Positions 39,192 to 49,237 of a DNA stretch of 64,000 nt are shown one piece after another. The notes under the pieces are model-generated. The model was not told the DNA's origin, searched no databases, and was given only the letters and a program-made list of their open reading frames with translations. The position numbers were made by a program, and so were the translations under genes. The DNA comes from Anaeromusa acidaminophila DSM 3853 (GTDB taxonomy: Bacteria; Bacillota; Negativicutes; Anaeromusales; Anaeromusaceae). The stretch is taken from the NCBI RefSeq assembly GCF_000374545.1, contig NZ_KB894591.1, positions 1-64,000 on the forward strand, given 5' to 3'. How positions within the stretch are numbered: position 1 is the stretch's first letter; each line of letters starts with the position of its first letter.

Positions 39192-39656
39192 GTGCGCATA
39201 CTGGTTTTGCACGGTCCTAATTTAAATCAATTAGGACGTCGGGAGCCAACGATCTACGGAACCCTGACTTTACAGGAAATCAATCGCAGAATTGAAGAAA
39301 AAGCCGCCTCCTTAGGCGCTGCGGCGCAATGTCTGCAGTTCAGCCACGAAGGGGATTTAGTAGATGCGATTCATAACGCACAGGAAACGGCGGATTTTAT
39401 CATTATCAATGCCGCTGCTTACACACATTACAGCATTGCCTTGCGTGATGCGCTAGCCAGCGTGAACGTACCGGCCATCGAAGTGCATCTTTCCAACATT
39501 CATCGTCGCGAGGAAATTCGGCATCATTCCGTACTGGCAGCGGTAGTTGTCGGTCAGATTTCCGGTTTTGGGGTGCATAGCTATTTAGCGGCTGTTGAAG
39601 CGGCGCAGGGTCTTTGGTTGGAAGCTAAAGCAAAGGCAGCTGGCGATAATGAATGA
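39192..39656 (+). CDS. aroQ: Type II 3-dehydroquinate dehydratase
   Basis: 154 residues. Signature LVLHGPNLNQLGRRE with the catalytic Tyr in the following IYG, then FSHEGDLVDAIH and the lid EVHLSNIHRREEIRHHS. Third step of the shikimate pathway; chorismate-derived prephenate is also the co-substrate route for TrhP-type hydroxylation. GTG start, AAAGGAG upstream. Overlaps the next gene by eight bases. Confidence 0.96.
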   Translation: MRILVLHGPNLNQLGRREPTIYGTLTLQEINRRIEEKAASLGAAAQCLQFSHEGDLVDAIHNAQETADFIIINAAAYTHYSIALRDALASVNVPAIEVHLSNIHRREEIRHHSVLAAVVVGQISGFGVHSYLAAVEAAQGLWLEAKAKAAGDNE

Positions 39657-40743
39657 AGTGCGATTGCAGCGGCTGCGCCAACATCTTTTGGCAGCCGGCC
39701 TGGATGCGATTTGGGTTAGCAATGCGCAAAACAGACGGTATTTAAGCGGTTTCAGCGGCTCGGCCGGCCTGTTGCTGCTTACAGCTGACACCCAACAGTT
39801 GTTTACTGATTTTCGGTATCAAGAGCAAGCTGCTGCTGAAGCGCCTCTTTATGAAATTTGTCTATATAAAGGTGCTGCAGCCAAAGCGCTTGCCGAAGCG
39901 ATTGGCAGTAAAGGCATTCAACGTCTTGGCTTTGAAAGCAAACATTGCACCGTGGCCTCTTATAAGGAACTTCAGACGCTGCTGCCGACAGAATGCGAAT
40001 TAATTGATACGGAATTAGAGCCTCTCCGATTTGTTAAAGATGAAGAGGAACTTATGGCTATTCGCGAAGCCGTCCGCATCGCTGATACGGCTTTTACACA
40101 TATTCTCAGCTATTTGCGTCCAGGCTTAGAGGAACGGCAAGTAGCGGCTGAGTTGGAGCAGCGCATGCGTTGTCTGGGCTCGGAACGTCCGGCTTTTGAT
40201 ACCATTGTCGCCTCCGGAGTACGCGGCGCTTTGCCGCACGGAGTTGCTTCCGAAAAAAAACTGGCTGTTGGCGATTGGGTAACTATGGATTTTGGCGCTG
40301 TTTATCAGGGATATCATTCTGATATTACTCGGACCGTTTGTTTAGGGCCGGCTACTGAACAGCAAAAAGCCGCTTACGCTCTAGTTCTTGCAGCGCAAAA
40401 GGCGGGAGTTGCAGCCATTCGCCCCGGCAAATTGGGCTGCGAGGTTGATGCCGTATCCAGAGATATTTTAACCAAAGCTGGTTATGGTGAGTATTTTGGC
40501 CATGGCTTGGGGCATTCGCTGGGCCTGGCCATTCATGAAGAACCCCGATTGTCTTCTTTAAACACGCAGCAGGTGCTGCAGGAAAATATGGTGGTTACGG
40601 TGGAACCGGGTATTTATCTGCCTGGGCAGTACGGAATCCGTATTGAAGACACCGTCCGCGTTTCTGACGCAGGAGCCGTCGTTTTGACGGAAAGCGACAA
40701 GGAACTGATAGAAATCGCTTGTAAAATGGAGGATGAACCATGA
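39649..40743 (+). CDS. M24 aminopeptidase (Xaa-Pro dipeptidase-like)
   Basis: 364 residues. N-terminal creatinase-like domain, then the pita-bread fold with metal ligands in [43 protein letters not shown] and GIRIEDT. Equivalent of the gene always found before efp in Firmicutes (YqhT). Cleaves peptides at proline. ATG 39649 is chosen; an upstream in-frame codon would overlap aroQ by over 60 bases. Confidence 0.92.
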   Translation: MNEVRLQRLRQHLLAAGLDAIWVSNAQNRRYLSGFSGSAGLLLLTADTQQLFTDFRYQEQAAAEAPLYEICLYKGAAAKALAEAIGSKGIQRLGFESKHCTVASYKELQTLLPTECELIDTELEPLRFVKDEEELMAIREAVRIADTAFTHILSYLRPGLEERQVAAELEQRMRCLGSERPAFDTIVASGVRGALPHGVASEKKLAVGDWVTMDFGAVYQGYHSDITRTVCLGPATEQQKAAYALVLAAQKAGVAAIRPGKLGCEVDAVSRDILTKAGYGEYFGHGLGHSLGLAIHEEPRLSSLNTQQVLQENMVVTVEPGIYLPGQYGIRIEDTVRVSDAGAVVLTESDKELIEIACKMEDEP

Positions 40744-41297
40744 TTTCAACTAATGATTTTCGGACTGGCACAACAGTGGAAATTGACGGCGGCGCTTGGC
40801 AGGTCGTTGACTTTCAGCACGTAAAACCAGGAAAAGGCGCCGCCTTTGTGCGGGCCAAGCTCAAAAACCTGAAAACAGGCGCTGTTGTAGAACGCACCTT
40901 CAACGCCGGTGAAAAAATGCCTAAAGCTCATGTAGAAAACCGTCCTATGCAGTACCTGTATGAAAACGACGGCATGTACACCTTTATGGACAATGAGACC
41001 TTTGACCAAATTGAGTTGACTCGCGAGCAGTTGGGCAACGGCCTGAACTTCCTCAAGGAAAATATGAATATTGGCGTCAGCTTTTTCCAAGGAAACATCA
41101 TTGGAATTGAACTTCCCAATTCGGTGGAGCTGGTTGTAGCGGAAACCGAACCTGGCATTCGTGGCGATACGGCTACAGGCGGCACCAAAATTGCTAAAAT
41201 GGAAACAGGTTATAATGTCAAAGTTCCTCTGTTCATTGAAACCGGCGAAGTACTGCGTATTGATACGCGTACTGGCGACTATATCGAACGCGCTTAA
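40740..41297 (+). CDS. efp: Elongation factor P
   Basis: 185 residues. KOW-like domain with K32 in [10 protein letters not shown], the lysine modified in other bacteria, then two OB domains and the C-terminal GDYIERA. It rescues ribosomes stalled on polyproline. ATGA overlap with the peptidase gene. No EpmA/EpmB-type modification gene is in the window. Note yebC, another polyproline-linked factor, is also present here. Confidence 0.97.
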   Translation: MISTNDFRTGTTVEIDGGAWQVVDFQHVKPGKGAAFVRAKLKNLKTGAVVERTFNAGEKMPKAHVENRPMQYLYENDGMYTFMDNETFDQIELTREQLGNGLNFLKENMNIGVSFFQGNIIGIELPNSVELVVAETEPGIRGDTATGGTKIAKMETGYNVKVPLFIETGEVLRIDTRTGDYIERA

Positions 41298-41308
41298 TTG
41301 GCGCATGG

Positions 41309-41354
41309 CCTCCCGCGGTGAAATGATCTTCGTTGCTGCGGGAGGTTTCCTTTT
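41309..41354 (+). terminator. Terminator after efp
   Basis: 8-bp GC-rich stem CCTCCCGC / GCGGGAGG with a 21-base loop, then TTTCCTTTT. Confidence 0.75.
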
Positions 41355-41372
41355 GTCCGCAGGGGCGGCGGT

Positions 41373-41401
41373 TTGTAAAAAGAAGTAGGGTCTGTTATAA
41401 T
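41373..41401 (+). promoter_or_regulatory. Promoter of the asp23-nusB operon
   Basis: TTGTAA, 17 bases, TATAAT, 47 bases before the asp23 start. Confidence 0.7.
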
Positions 41402-41447
41402 TGAAGAAAATTTCCGATGCGCTTCATAAAAAAGGAGGCTGCTGCAG

Positions 41448-41843
41448 ATGCAAACACGCAAAGAAAAGGGCGAGCAAAACGAAGTGGGAACCATTCGCAT
41501 CGCTGATGAGGTCGTAGGAATTATTGCCGGCATGGCAGCTACGGAAATCCCCGGAGTCGCTGGCATGAGCGGTGGTTTGGTCGGTGGAATCGCCGAAATG
41601 CTGGGTAAAAAGAACTTGGCTAAAGGCGTAAAAGTGGAAGTGGGCGAAAAGGAAGCCGCCGTGGACCTGTACGTCATTATGGAATATGGAGTCAGATTGC
41701 CTGATATTGCAATTCAGGTACAGGAAAATGTGAAGCACGCCATTGAATCTATGACTGGCCTGGAAGTGGTAGAAGTGAACGTTCATGTGCAAGGCGTCGG
41801 TTTTACCGCCGAAGGACGGGATGAAGATAGTCGAGTGCGATAA
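41448..41843 (+). CDS. Asp23/Gls24 family envelope stress protein
   Basis: 131 residues. Core GTIRIADEVVGIIAGMAATEIPGV and a C-terminal VNVHVQGV segment. Soluble protein anchored to the membrane by AmaP, encoded next. Role in the envelope is loosely understood. The usual setting efp-asp23-nusB is present. AAAGGAGG before the ATG. Confidence 0.92.
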   Translation: MQTRKEKGEQNEVGTIRIADEVVGIIAGMAATEIPGVAGMSGGLVGGIAEMLGKKNLAKGVKVEVGEKEAAVDLYVIMEYGVRLPDIAIQVQENVKHAIESMTGLEVVEVNVHVQGVGFTAEGRDEDSRVR

Positions 41844-41858
41844 AAGGGAGGAAAAGCC

Positions 41859-42398
41859 ATGGGAATTCTTGATCGCATTTTGCTTTTGCTCTGTATAGTA
41901 ACTTTTGCTTTGTTGATGCTGTCTACCGTTTTGGCAGCGTTTACTATTGTACCGTTTGAATGGCTGGATGACGCTTTGGCGCTTCTTTACGGACACTGGG
42001 AAGCGGCTGCGGTGGCAGCGATTTTTTTCCTAGCTTCTGTACGGCTTCTTTTCACAGGTATGACCAGCGGCGAGCCTCGCGATACCATGCTTTGCCAAAC
42101 AGAAAACGGCCAAGTACGGGTTGCTATTTCCGCTGTACGCAGTTTAGTAGAACGTACGGCCCGCCAGATAAAAGGGGTCAAGCAAACGAAAATCCGTCTG
42201 GAAAACAGTCGACAGGGCATGAATATTTATCTGCGTATTGTTGTGCTGCCAGATTTGATTGTTCCTGAACTCACAGCCGAACTGCAGCAGCGCGTACGGA
42301 GTACCTTGCAGGAAACTTTGCTGGCAGAGGTTCATGATATCCAGGTACTCGTAGAAGAAATTGCCGCTGAAGGTAAAGTAAGGGCGCGCGTGGAATAA
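41859..42398 (+). CDS. amaP: Alkaline shock membrane anchor protein AmaP
   Basis: 179 residues. Two membrane helices (about 5-28 and 47-65) are followed by an Asp23-like cytoplasmic domain (VRVAISAVRSLVERTARQIKGV). Recruits Asp23 to the membrane. Good GGGAGG. Confidence 0.88.
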   Translation: MGILDRILLLLCIVTFALLMLSTVLAAFTIVPFEWLDDALALLYGHWEAAAVAAIFFLASVRLLFTGMTSGEPRDTMLCQTENGQVRVAISAVRSLVERTARQIKGVKQTKIRLENSRQGMNIYLRIVVLPDLIVPELTAELQQRVRSTLQETLLAEVHDIQVLVEEIAAEGKVRARVE

Positions 42399-42417
42399 GG
42401 TTGGAGGAGAAGGAAAC

Positions 42418-42657
42418 ATGAACATGGAATTTGATCGGGAATGGCTGCTGGCATTCTGGCAACGTCATAACGGCAAAATAATTTGCTGTACCATCGGTCT
42501 TTTTTTTGGCGTTCTGGTTTTGGCATTGGGCTTTTTCCGGACGTTGTTTCTTTTCCTGTGCATCGGCATCGGGTTTTTTGTAGGTAAACGCCTGGATAAC
42601 AAAGAGGATCTGCTAGAACTGCTGGATCGCATTTTGCCGCCAGGTTATCGAAGATAG
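42418..42657 (+). CDS. DUF2273 small membrane protein
   Basis: 79 residues. Two closely spaced hydrophobic helices (about 20-57) between basic ends match DUF2273, encoded with amaP and asp23 in many Firmicutes. It is thought to belong to the same envelope complex. ATG 42418, with a second ATG six bases later. Confidence 0.88.
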   Translation: MNMEFDREWLLAFWQRHNGKIICCTIGLFFGVLVLALGFFRTLFLFLCIGIGFFVGKRLDNKEDLLELLDRILPPGYRR

Positions 42658-42680
42658 GAAACATCCCAAAGGAGTAATAT

Positions 42681-43094
42681 ATGAGTCGACGTTTAGCGCG
42701 AGAATTGGCTATGCAAGCCTTGTATCAACTGGATTTTCAAACAGAATTAGAGCCGCTGGCGGCGCTGGAAGCAGCGGCATTTGAGCTGGAAGTTACCCCG
42801 GATGCGGTCGATTATGCCAAACGACTAGTAGAAGGCATTTGCGCACATAGTGAGCAAATTGACCAGCATTTGAGCAGCACCTCTTCGCAATGGAAACTGG
42901 AACGTATGGCGGCAGTGGATCGCAACATATCCCGTATTGCCGTATATGAACTTTTGTTTGGCGAAGAAGAAATGACGCCTGGTATCGTCATCAATGAAGC
43001 TGTAGAAATTGCCAAGAAATATGGAGATAAGGATTCTGCACGCTTTATTAATGGAGTGCTCGGTTCTCTGGCTAAAACTAAAGAATCGTCATGA
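42681..43094 (+). CDS. nusB: Transcription antitermination factor NusB
   Basis: 137 residues, all helical. SRRLARELAMQALYQLDF start, RMAAVDRNISRIAVYELLF middle, and INEAVEIAKKYGDKDSARFINGVLG end. With NusE/S10 it binds boxA of rRNA leaders. Overlaps the next gene by four bases. Confidence 0.96.
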   Translation: MSRRLARELAMQALYQLDFQTELEPLAALEAAAFELEVTPDAVDYAKRLVEGICAHSEQIDQHLSSTSSQWKLERMAAVDRNISRIAVYELLFGEEEMTPGIVINEAVEIAKKYGDKDSARFINGVLGSLAKTKESS

Positions 43095-44053
43095 AGGCTG
43101 TTTTAGGCATAGATACCAGTTGCTATACCACTTCAGCTGTTTTGTTGGGGCTGAACGGCAGCTTGTTAGCAGCATCCAGACGGCTGCTGCAGGTGCCGCA
43201 AGGGAAGCGCGGCTTGGCTCAATCGGAGATGGTATTTCAGCATGTTCGGGCTTTGCCTGAGCAGTTGGAGACTATTTGGAACCGTTTTCCGACAGGGGAA
43301 TGCAGCGCGGTAGGAGCAACCTGTTGTCCGCGAGACATAGAAGGCTCGTATATGCCGGCTTTTTTGTGCGGTTATGGCAGTGCTAAAGCGGTGGCGTTGA
43401 GCCAAAAAATTCCTCTTTTTCCCCTTAGCCATCAGGCTAATCATCTTTGGGCCGGCATTTGGTCCGCAAAGATGCCCCAAGAGGTGCATGATTTTTTGGC
43501 GGTTCACGTATCTGGCGGAACGACCGACCTTTTACAAGTAAAACGCTGCGGTGCGAAACTACAAATTAGGCAATTGGGCGGCAGCGTTGATTTGCATGCA
43601 GGACAACTGCTGGATCGCCTTGGTGTAGCTTTGGGCCTGCCGTTTCCGGCAGGCCTTCATTTGGAAAAAATGGCGGCAGGGTTTCATCAGGAAGCCCCGG
43701 AAGTTCCGGTAGCGGTTCAAGGATTGCAGCTTAGTTTGTCGGGACCGGAAACGCATTTAAAGAAGCTCCGGCAAAAAGGGATAGCTTCGCCGTTGCTTGC
43801 TGCTGCTGCTGAAAACTTATTGGGAGAAACGCTTTTTCGTCTGCTTCGGCGTGCTGTGCGGCAAACCGGAGTGCGTGCTATTTTAGGCGTAGGCGGCGTC
43901 TTGGCAAATAAGCGTATTCGAGAGCATGCCTTGGACCGTTTACAAACCAAACTAGGTTGTCAGATCTATCTGCCGGAACCATGCTGGAGCGGGGATCATG
44001 CTCTTGGAGCTGCCTACCAGGCCGCGTTGGCATTGCAAGAGCAGGAGAAATAG
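43091..44053 (+). CDS. TsaD/Kae1-like (M22) paralogue with degraded metal site
   Basis: 320 residues of the ASKHA fold of TsaD (GIDTSCYTTS, HVSGGTTDL, GVGGVLANKRIRE, SGDHALGAAY). Differences from true TsaD: the metal pair HxxxH is NHLWAG here, keeping only the first His (H118), and SGGHT has become SGGTT (Thr for His). It is therefore unlikely to make t6A by itself. The spot between nusB and xseA holds such a gene in several anaerobic Firmicutes. Function unknown. A true tsaD is expected elsewhere in the genome. Confidence 0.8.
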   Translation: MKAVLGIDTSCYTTSAVLLGLNGSLLAASRRLLQVPQGKRGLAQSEMVFQHVRALPEQLETIWNRFPTGECSAVGATCCPRDIEGSYMPAFLCGYGSAKAVALSQKIPLFPLSHQANHLWAGIWSAKMPQEVHDFLAVHVSGGTTDLLQVKRCGAKLQIRQLGGSVDLHAGQLLDRLGVALGLPFPAGLHLEKMAAGFHQEAPEVPVAVQGLQLSLSGPETHLKKLRQKGIASPLLAAAAENLLGETLFRLLRRAVRQTGVRAILGVGGVLANKRIREHALDRLQTKLGCQIYLPEPCWSGDHALGAAYQAALALQEQEK

Positions 44054-44091
44054 CCAGGTTCTTTAGCCGGCTTTACGCAAAGGAGAGAACC

Positions 44092-45300
44092 ATGGGAATT
44101 TTGACAGTCAGCGACGTGACTGCCTATGTTAAGCGTTGGATGGACAAGGACGCTCTCCTCTCTTCTGTATATGTACGGGGAGAGGTTTCCAATTTTAAGC
44201 GTCATTCCTCAGGCCACTGCTACTTTACTTTAAAGGATACCGGCGCTGTCTTGCGGGCGGTTCTTTTTCGCAGCCGCGCGCAATATCTGAAATTTGAACC
44301 GCAAAACGGCATGCAGGTTATTGTCAGCGGTCGCCTAAGCGTATTTGAAAGAGACGGACAATATCAGCTGTATGGTGATCGTATGACGCCAGACGGTATT
44401 GGCGAGCTAAGCCTTGCTTACGCGCAGTTAAAAGATAAGCTGGAACGTGAGGGATTGTTTCAAAAAGAAAAGAAACGCCCGCTACCTCTATTGCCCCGCG
44501 CGGTAGGCATCATCACATCTCCTACAGGAGCTGCCGTACGCGACATTCGTACGGTGGCCAAACGCCGCTTTGCCGGCATTCCCCTGGTGTTAGCTCCTGT
44601 CGTAGTACAAGGTCCGATCGCTGCTGGAGAAATTACGGCAGCTATTCACTTATTGGAGTCGCATCCCTTGATTGACGTGCTTATTGTCGGTCGAGGAGGC
44701 GGTTCCATTGAAGAACTATGGGCTTTTAACGAGGAAGCCGTCGTACGGGCTATTGCCGGATCATCCATTCCAGTCATTTCCGCAGTTGGCCACGAGACCG
44801 ATTTCACGCTGGCTGATTTTGCAGCGGACATGAGGGCTGCAACGCCATCACAAGCGGCAGAGCTTGCTGTACCGGATCGTTTCGAATTGGAACGACGCTT
44901 ACAGCAGGGGAAAATTCGTTTGCGCCAGGCTCTTGGCAATGATTTGTTGCGCCGCAGGCAGCACTTAATTCAACTTTGTAAATCTCCCGTATTTACAAAA
45001 CCCGAACGGCTGTTGGCGCCGCAACGGCAAAATTTAGATCATTTGCAAGAGCGTCTTATACGAGCCGCAGCAAGGCAACACGAAGAAAAAAAACGTCAAT
45101 GGCTGCTGGTGTCTCAAAAGCTGGCTCTTTTAAACCCCTTAGGCATGCTGCAGCGAGGTTACGCTTTTTTAAGCCTTGAAGATACGAAGGAACCAATTCG
45201 TTCTGTTGAGCAAGTTTGCATTGACTCTCAGATTCATGCTCGTGTACAAGACGGCGCTTTGCGCCTGCGTGTCATGGAAATAAAAAGAGGTGACAGTTGA
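44092..45300 (+). CDS. xseA: Exodeoxyribonuclease VII large subunit
   Basis: 402 residues. N-terminal OB fold (VYVRGEVSNFKRHSSGHCYFTLKD), catalytic core with GRGGGSIEELWAFNEE and AVGHETDFTLAD, then a helical coiled region. Acts with XseB to degrade single strands. ATG 44092 with AAGGAGAG in front; longer in-frame forms run into the TsaD-like gene. Confidence 0.96.
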   Translation: MGILTVSDVTAYVKRWMDKDALLSSVYVRGEVSNFKRHSSGHCYFTLKDTGAVLRAVLFRSRAQYLKFEPQNGMQVIVSGRLSVFERDGQYQLYGDRMTPDGIGELSLAYAQLKDKLEREGLFQKEKKRPLPLLPRAVGIITSPTGAAVRDIRTVAKRRFAGIPLVLAPVVVQGPIAAGEITAAIHLLESHPLIDVLIVGRGGGSIEELWAFNEEAVVRAIAGSSIPVISAVGHETDFTLADFAADMRAATPSQAAELAVPDRFELERRLQQGKIRLRQALGNDLLRRRQHLIQLCKSPVFTKPERLLAPQRQNLDHLQERLIRAAARQHEEKKRQWLLVSQKLALLNPLGMLQRGYAFLSLEDTKEPIRSVEQVCIDSQIHARVQDGALRLRVMEIKRGDS

Positions 45301-45566
45301 TGGCCAGAGTTAAAAAAGAAGTTCAAGAGCCTTTAAAGTTTGAAGCTGCCATGGAAAAATTGGAAGATCTGGTGGAAAAGCTGGAGCGAGGCGAGCTACC
45401 GTTGGAGGAGGCGCTGCAAAGCTATCGAGACGGTATGGAGTTGGCGGCTGTTTGCCATAAACATTTGCAGCAGGCGGAAGCATTATTGAATGATTCCGTG
45501 GTTACTCAAGAAGATGGTGTTATCAAAGCAAGTCCCTGGACAACGGCACAGGAGGATGTTGAGTAA
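45300..45566 (+). CDS. xseB: Exodeoxyribonuclease VII small subunit
   Basis: 88 residues. Core FEAAMEKLEDLVEKLERGELPLEEAL is the family signature. ATG 45300 is seven bases from GAGGTG and overlaps the xseA stop. Its stop overlaps the ispA start. Confidence 0.95.
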   Translation: MARVKKEVQEPLKFEAAMEKLEDLVEKLERGELPLEEALQSYRDGMELAAVCHKHLQQAEALLNDSVVTQEDGVIKASPWTTAQEDVE

Positions 45567-46450
45567 TGTGGAAAACTTATTGCAACGAACGCATCACCTT
45601 AATTGAAGAAGCGTTAAATCAGTGGATTCCTGCTCAAGATGGTCTTCTAAATGTTCTTTTTAAATCGATGCGCTACAGCCTTTTTGCTGGAGGCAAACGC
45701 CTGCGCCCTGTCTTGCTGATGGCGGCGGCAGATGCAGTGGGCGGCGAAGGCCGGAACTATCTGCGCGTAGCCTGCGCTTTAGAAATGATACATACATATT
45801 CTCTGATTCATGACGATTTGCCGGCCATGGATAATGATGACTATCGCCGGGGCAAGCTGACTAATCATAAGGTTTTCGGCGAAGGCATGGCGATTTTAGC
45901 AGGCGATGGCTTATTAACGGCAGCTTTTGAACAGATACTGCTTCAAGAAAAGGTAGATTCTGCCTGCCTAGCTCAAGTGGCAAGAGAAATTGCCGCTGCT
46001 GCCGGTCCGTCCGGCATGGTTGGAGGGCAAGCAATTGATCTGGCTGCTAGCGGCCAAGCTCAACCTTTAAATCAGGAAGAGCTGCGTTTTATGCATCGCG
46101 CAAAAACGGGAGCTTTGTTCCGCGCCGCTTTGCGCGGCGGCGGTTTATTAGCAGGCGCAACGCCGGATCAATTGGCAGCTTTAACTGTTTATGCCGAGGA
46201 ATTTGGTCTGGCTTTTCAAATTACCGATGATATTTTGGATGTCACCGGAGACGAAGCTACCATTGGCAAACCTGTAGGCAGTGATGAACGCAATGAAAAA
46301 GAAACCTATGTGTCTTTGTATTCGTTGGACGGCGCCCGTCAAATGGCGGAAGAGAGCGTACATCGTGCGTTAACGGCAATCGAAATATTTGGCGCTGAAG
46401 CCGATGTATTGCGGAGCTTGGCTACATATCTTGTATCAAGGGAAAAATAG
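45566..46450 (+). CDS. ispA: Polyprenyl synthetase (farnesyl diphosphate synthase IspA)
   Basis: 294 residues. First Asp-rich motif HDDLPAMDNDDYRRG and second FQITDDILDV; GGKRLRP near the start. Condenses IPP with allylic diphosphates to C15, possibly C20. xseB-ispA-dxs is the standard order, putting it beside the first enzyme of the MEP pathway. Coupled by TAATG to xseB. Confidence 0.93.
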   Translation: MWKTYCNERITLIEEALNQWIPAQDGLLNVLFKSMRYSLFAGGKRLRPVLLMAAADAVGGEGRNYLRVACALEMIHTYSLIHDDLPAMDNDDYRRGKLTNHKVFGEGMAILAGDGLLTAAFEQILLQEKVDSACLAQVAREIAAAAGPSGMVGGQAIDLAASGQAQPLNQEELRFMHRAKTGALFRAALRGGGLLAGATPDQLAALTVYAEEFGLAFQITDDILDVTGDEATIGKPVGSDERNEKETYVSLYSLDGARQMAEESVHRALTAIEIFGAEADVLRSLATYLVSREK

Positions 46451-46508
46451 CACCATAGGTCTGTTGGAATAATTTTTTACACTTGCTGTAGAAAGAAGGG
46501 ACTTTCTT

Positions 46509-48416
46509 TTGCATTATCCATTTCTTGATTCCATTCGATCCCCCCGGGATATGAAAGGGTTTTCCTTGCGGCAATTGGAAAAATTAGCCGTAGAAATACG
46601 TCAGCTTTTGGTGGAAACCGTTTCTCATACGGGCGGACATTTGGCGCCCAACCTGGGCGTCGTAGAACTGACTTTGGCTTTGCATAAAGTATTCGACACG
46701 CCTTATGATAAAATTATCTGGGACGTAGGACATCAAGCATATGTTCATAAACTTTTAACAGGGCGGCGCGAGCAATTCCATACGTTACGCCAAGAAGGCG
46801 GAATCAGCGGCTTTCCTAAGCCCTGTGAAAGTCCCCATGACGCGTTTGGAACCGGACATTCCAGCACGTCTATTTCGGCTGCCTTGGGGATGGCGTTAGC
46901 AAGAGATATGAACAAAGAAACCCACCAAGTCGTAGCCGTCATCGGCGACGGATCTATGACCGGCGGGGAGTCCTTTGAAGCCTTGAACCATGCGGGCCAC
47001 CTCAAAACCAATATGATTGTTGTGTTGAATGACAATGAAATGTCTATTGCCAAAAACGTTGGAGCGTTATCCTCCTATTTGGCAAAAATGAGAGTAGCTC
47101 CCACTTATACGCGGGTCAAGCAGGATGTCGAATTTTTACTCAAACGCATTCCCGCCATCGGCGAGAGCATGCTAAAGACAGCGGAACGATTCAAGGACAG
47201 CGTCCGTTATATGCTGGTTCCGGGGATGCTTTTTGAAGAGCTTGGGTTTACGTATTTGGGCCCTATAGACGGTCATGATCTACCTCTTTTAATGGAAATG
47301 TTGGAAAAAGCCCGTGATTTGGGAGGCCCTGTCCTCATTCATGCGTTAACGCAAAAGGGAAAAGGATATGCGCCTGCGGAAAATCATGCAGACCGCTTTC
47401 ACGGGGTCGGCCCTTTTTGCATTGATTCCGGCGAAGTGATCCATTGCGCCGGAGCGCCTTCCTATACAGAAGTGTTTGGCGATACTCTCGTTGAACTGGC
47501 GCAAAAGGATAAGGCCATTGTCGCCATTACGGCGGCCATGCCCGGAGGAACAGGCTTAAAGAGCTTCTCTCAAAAATATCCGGAACGCTTTTTTGATGTA
47601 GGCATTGCGGAACAACATGCCCTGACTTTAGCGGCCGGCATGGCTACGCAGGGAAAAAAACCGGTTGTAGCGCTATATTCCACTTTTGCGCAGCGAGCTT
47701 ACGATCAAATTCTTCACGATGTCTGCCTGCAAAAATTGCCGGTAGTTCTCGCTTTAGATCGTGCAGGCCTGGTCGGAGAAGATGGCCCGACCCATCATGG
47801 CGTCTTTGACTATTCATTTTTACGCCACATCCCGGACATTTGCATCATGGCGCCGAAAGACGAAGGTGAGCTGCGTCAAATGCTTTATGCCGCTTTGCAA
47901 TGGAATCGTACGGTGGCTTTGCGGTATCCCCGAGGTTGCGGGCTAGGAGCTTCTCTAACAGAGCCCTTTAAGCCAATGACTCTTGGCAAAGCGGAAGAGT
48001 TGGCTTTTGGCGAGGATGTCAGCATTTGGGCGACCGGTACCATGGTAGCTCCTGCGGTAGAGGCGGCTCAAAAATTAGCTGATGAAGGAATCCGAGCTGG
48101 CGTGGTGAATGCTCGTTTTGTAAAACCGTTGGACGAGAAATTATTGACTCGTTTGGCTCAGGAATGCGGCCGCATTGTTACGATAGAAGAAAATGCTTTG
48201 GCCGGAGGCTTTGGCAGCGCGGTTTTAGAGTTTTTGGAACAGCAGGAGCTTTACGACCTTCCCGTGCTGCGTTTGGGAATTCCTGATTCCTTTATTGCCC
48301 ATGGAAAACGCCAGACACTGTTGCAAGAACTGAGCCTTGACGCCGCAGGCATCGCCGCCAAAGTGCGCAAGTTTGTCAAACAGGGGAAAGAATTAACGGA
48401 AGAAGGCCTTGCATGA
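46509..48416 (+). CDS. dxs: 1-deoxy-D-xylulose-5-phosphate synthase
   Basis: 635 residues. Thiamine-diphosphate binding [18 protein letters not shown], catalytic Glu region [15 protein letters not shown] and [10 protein letters not shown]. Makes DXP from pyruvate and glyceraldehyde 3-phosphate. TTG start after GAAGGG; no ATG is near. Overlaps tlyA by four bases (ATGA). Confidence 0.96.
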   Translation: MHYPFLDSIRSPRDMKGFSLRQLEKLAVEIRQLLVETVSHTGGHLAPNLGVVELTLALHKVFDTPYDKIIWDVGHQAYVHKLLTGRREQFHTLRQEGGISGFPKPCESPHDAFGTGHSSTSISAALGMALARDMNKETHQVVAVIGDGSMTGGESFEALNHAGHLKTNMIVVLNDNEMSIAKNVGALSSYLAKMRVAPTYTRVKQDVEFLLKRIPAIGESMLKTAERFKDSVRYMLVPGMLFEELGFTYLGPIDGHDLPLLMEMLEKARDLGGPVLIHALTQKGKGYAPAENHADRFHGVGPFCIDSGEVIHCAGAPSYTEVFGDTLVELAQKDKAIVAITAAMPGGTGLKSFSQKYPERFFDVGIAEQHALTLAAGMATQGKKPVVALYSTFAQRAYDQILHDVCLQKLPVVLALDRAGLVGEDGPTHHGVFDYSFLRHIPDICIMAPKDEGELRQMLYAALQWNRTVALRYPRGCGLGASLTEPFKPMTLGKAEELAFGEDVSIWATGTMVAPAVEAAQKLADEGIRAGVVNARFVKPLDEKLLTRLAQECGRIVTIEENALAGGFGSAVLEFLEQQELYDLPVLRLGIPDSFIAHGKRQTLLQELSLDAAGIAAKVRKFVKQGKELTEEGLA

Positions 48417-49225
48417 AGAAAGAACGTCTGGACGTTCTGCTGGTTGCACAAGGACATTTTCCCAGCAGAGAACGAGCTCGGGCTGCCATTATGGCAGGCA
48501 TGGTGCTGGCTAATGAGCAAAAAATAGAAAAACCAGGAACTACAGTTCCCGAAGACGCTGTAATTCGCATTCTTGGAGACTCTATCGGCTATGTCAGCCG
48601 TGGCGGGCTCAAGCTGGAAAAAGCGTTGCAGCATTTTGCACTGGATCTTAACGGCAAAATCATGGCCGATGTCGGCGCTTCGACAGGCGGCTTTACTGAC
48701 TGCGCTTTAAAACGCGGCGCTGCCAAGGTGTACGCTATTGATGTCGGGTATGGACAACTGGCCTGGTCCTTGCGTACAGATGAACGCGTTGTTAATATGG
48801 AACGCACAAACGTTCGGAATTTAACCGCGGATTCATTGGGAGAAAAGGTTGACTTTATTTCCATAGATGTTGCTTTTATTTCCCTTGATAAAGTTCTGCC
48901 TGTAGTACGACAGCTTTTAGCGTCGCCTCATGGAGAAGTAATTGCTTTAATTAAGCCGCAATTTGAAGCTGGCCGAGAACATGTTGGGAAAAAAGGCGTT
49001 GTTCGTGATCCGGCTATTCATAAGCAAGTAATTCAAAAGGTATTGCAAACTGCGGTGCAACTTGACTTTACTCCATTGGGACTGACCTTTTCACCGATTA
49101 AAGGGCCGGAAGGTAATATCGAATATTTGCTGCATTTGGGGGTTTCCGATGAAACCGGAGCAGAAGAGGTAAACGTGGACGCCATTGTGCAAGAGGCCCA
49201 TACGCATTTGAAAGAAACTCGCTAA
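48413..49225 (+). CDS. tlyA: TlyA family rRNA 2'-O-methyltransferase/hemolysin-like
   Basis: 270 residues. S4 RNA-binding domain ([20 protein letters not shown]), then RrmJ/FtsJ fold with [18 protein letters not shown] and [11 protein letters not shown]. Mycobacterial TlyA methylates both rRNAs; the Firmicute substrate is less certain. Confidence 0.92.
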   Translation: MKKERLDVLLVAQGHFPSRERARAAIMAGMVLANEQKIEKPGTTVPEDAVIRILGDSIGYVSRGGLKLEKALQHFALDLNGKIMADVGASTGGFTDCALKRGAAKVYAIDVGYGQLAWSLRTDERVVNMERTNVRNLTADSLGEKVDFISIDVAFISLDKVLPVVRQLLASPHGEVIALIKPQFEAGREHVGKKGVVRDPAIHKQVIQKVLQTAVQLDFTPLGLTFSPIKGPEGNIEYLLHLGVSDETGAEEVNVDAIVQEAHTHLKETR

Positions 49226-49237
49226 GGAGGCTGCGGC

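Noticed and set aside
41424..41996. Open frame of 190 codons on the - strand
   Set aside because: Antisense to asp23 and amaP, both well supported; the protein has no recognisable motif.
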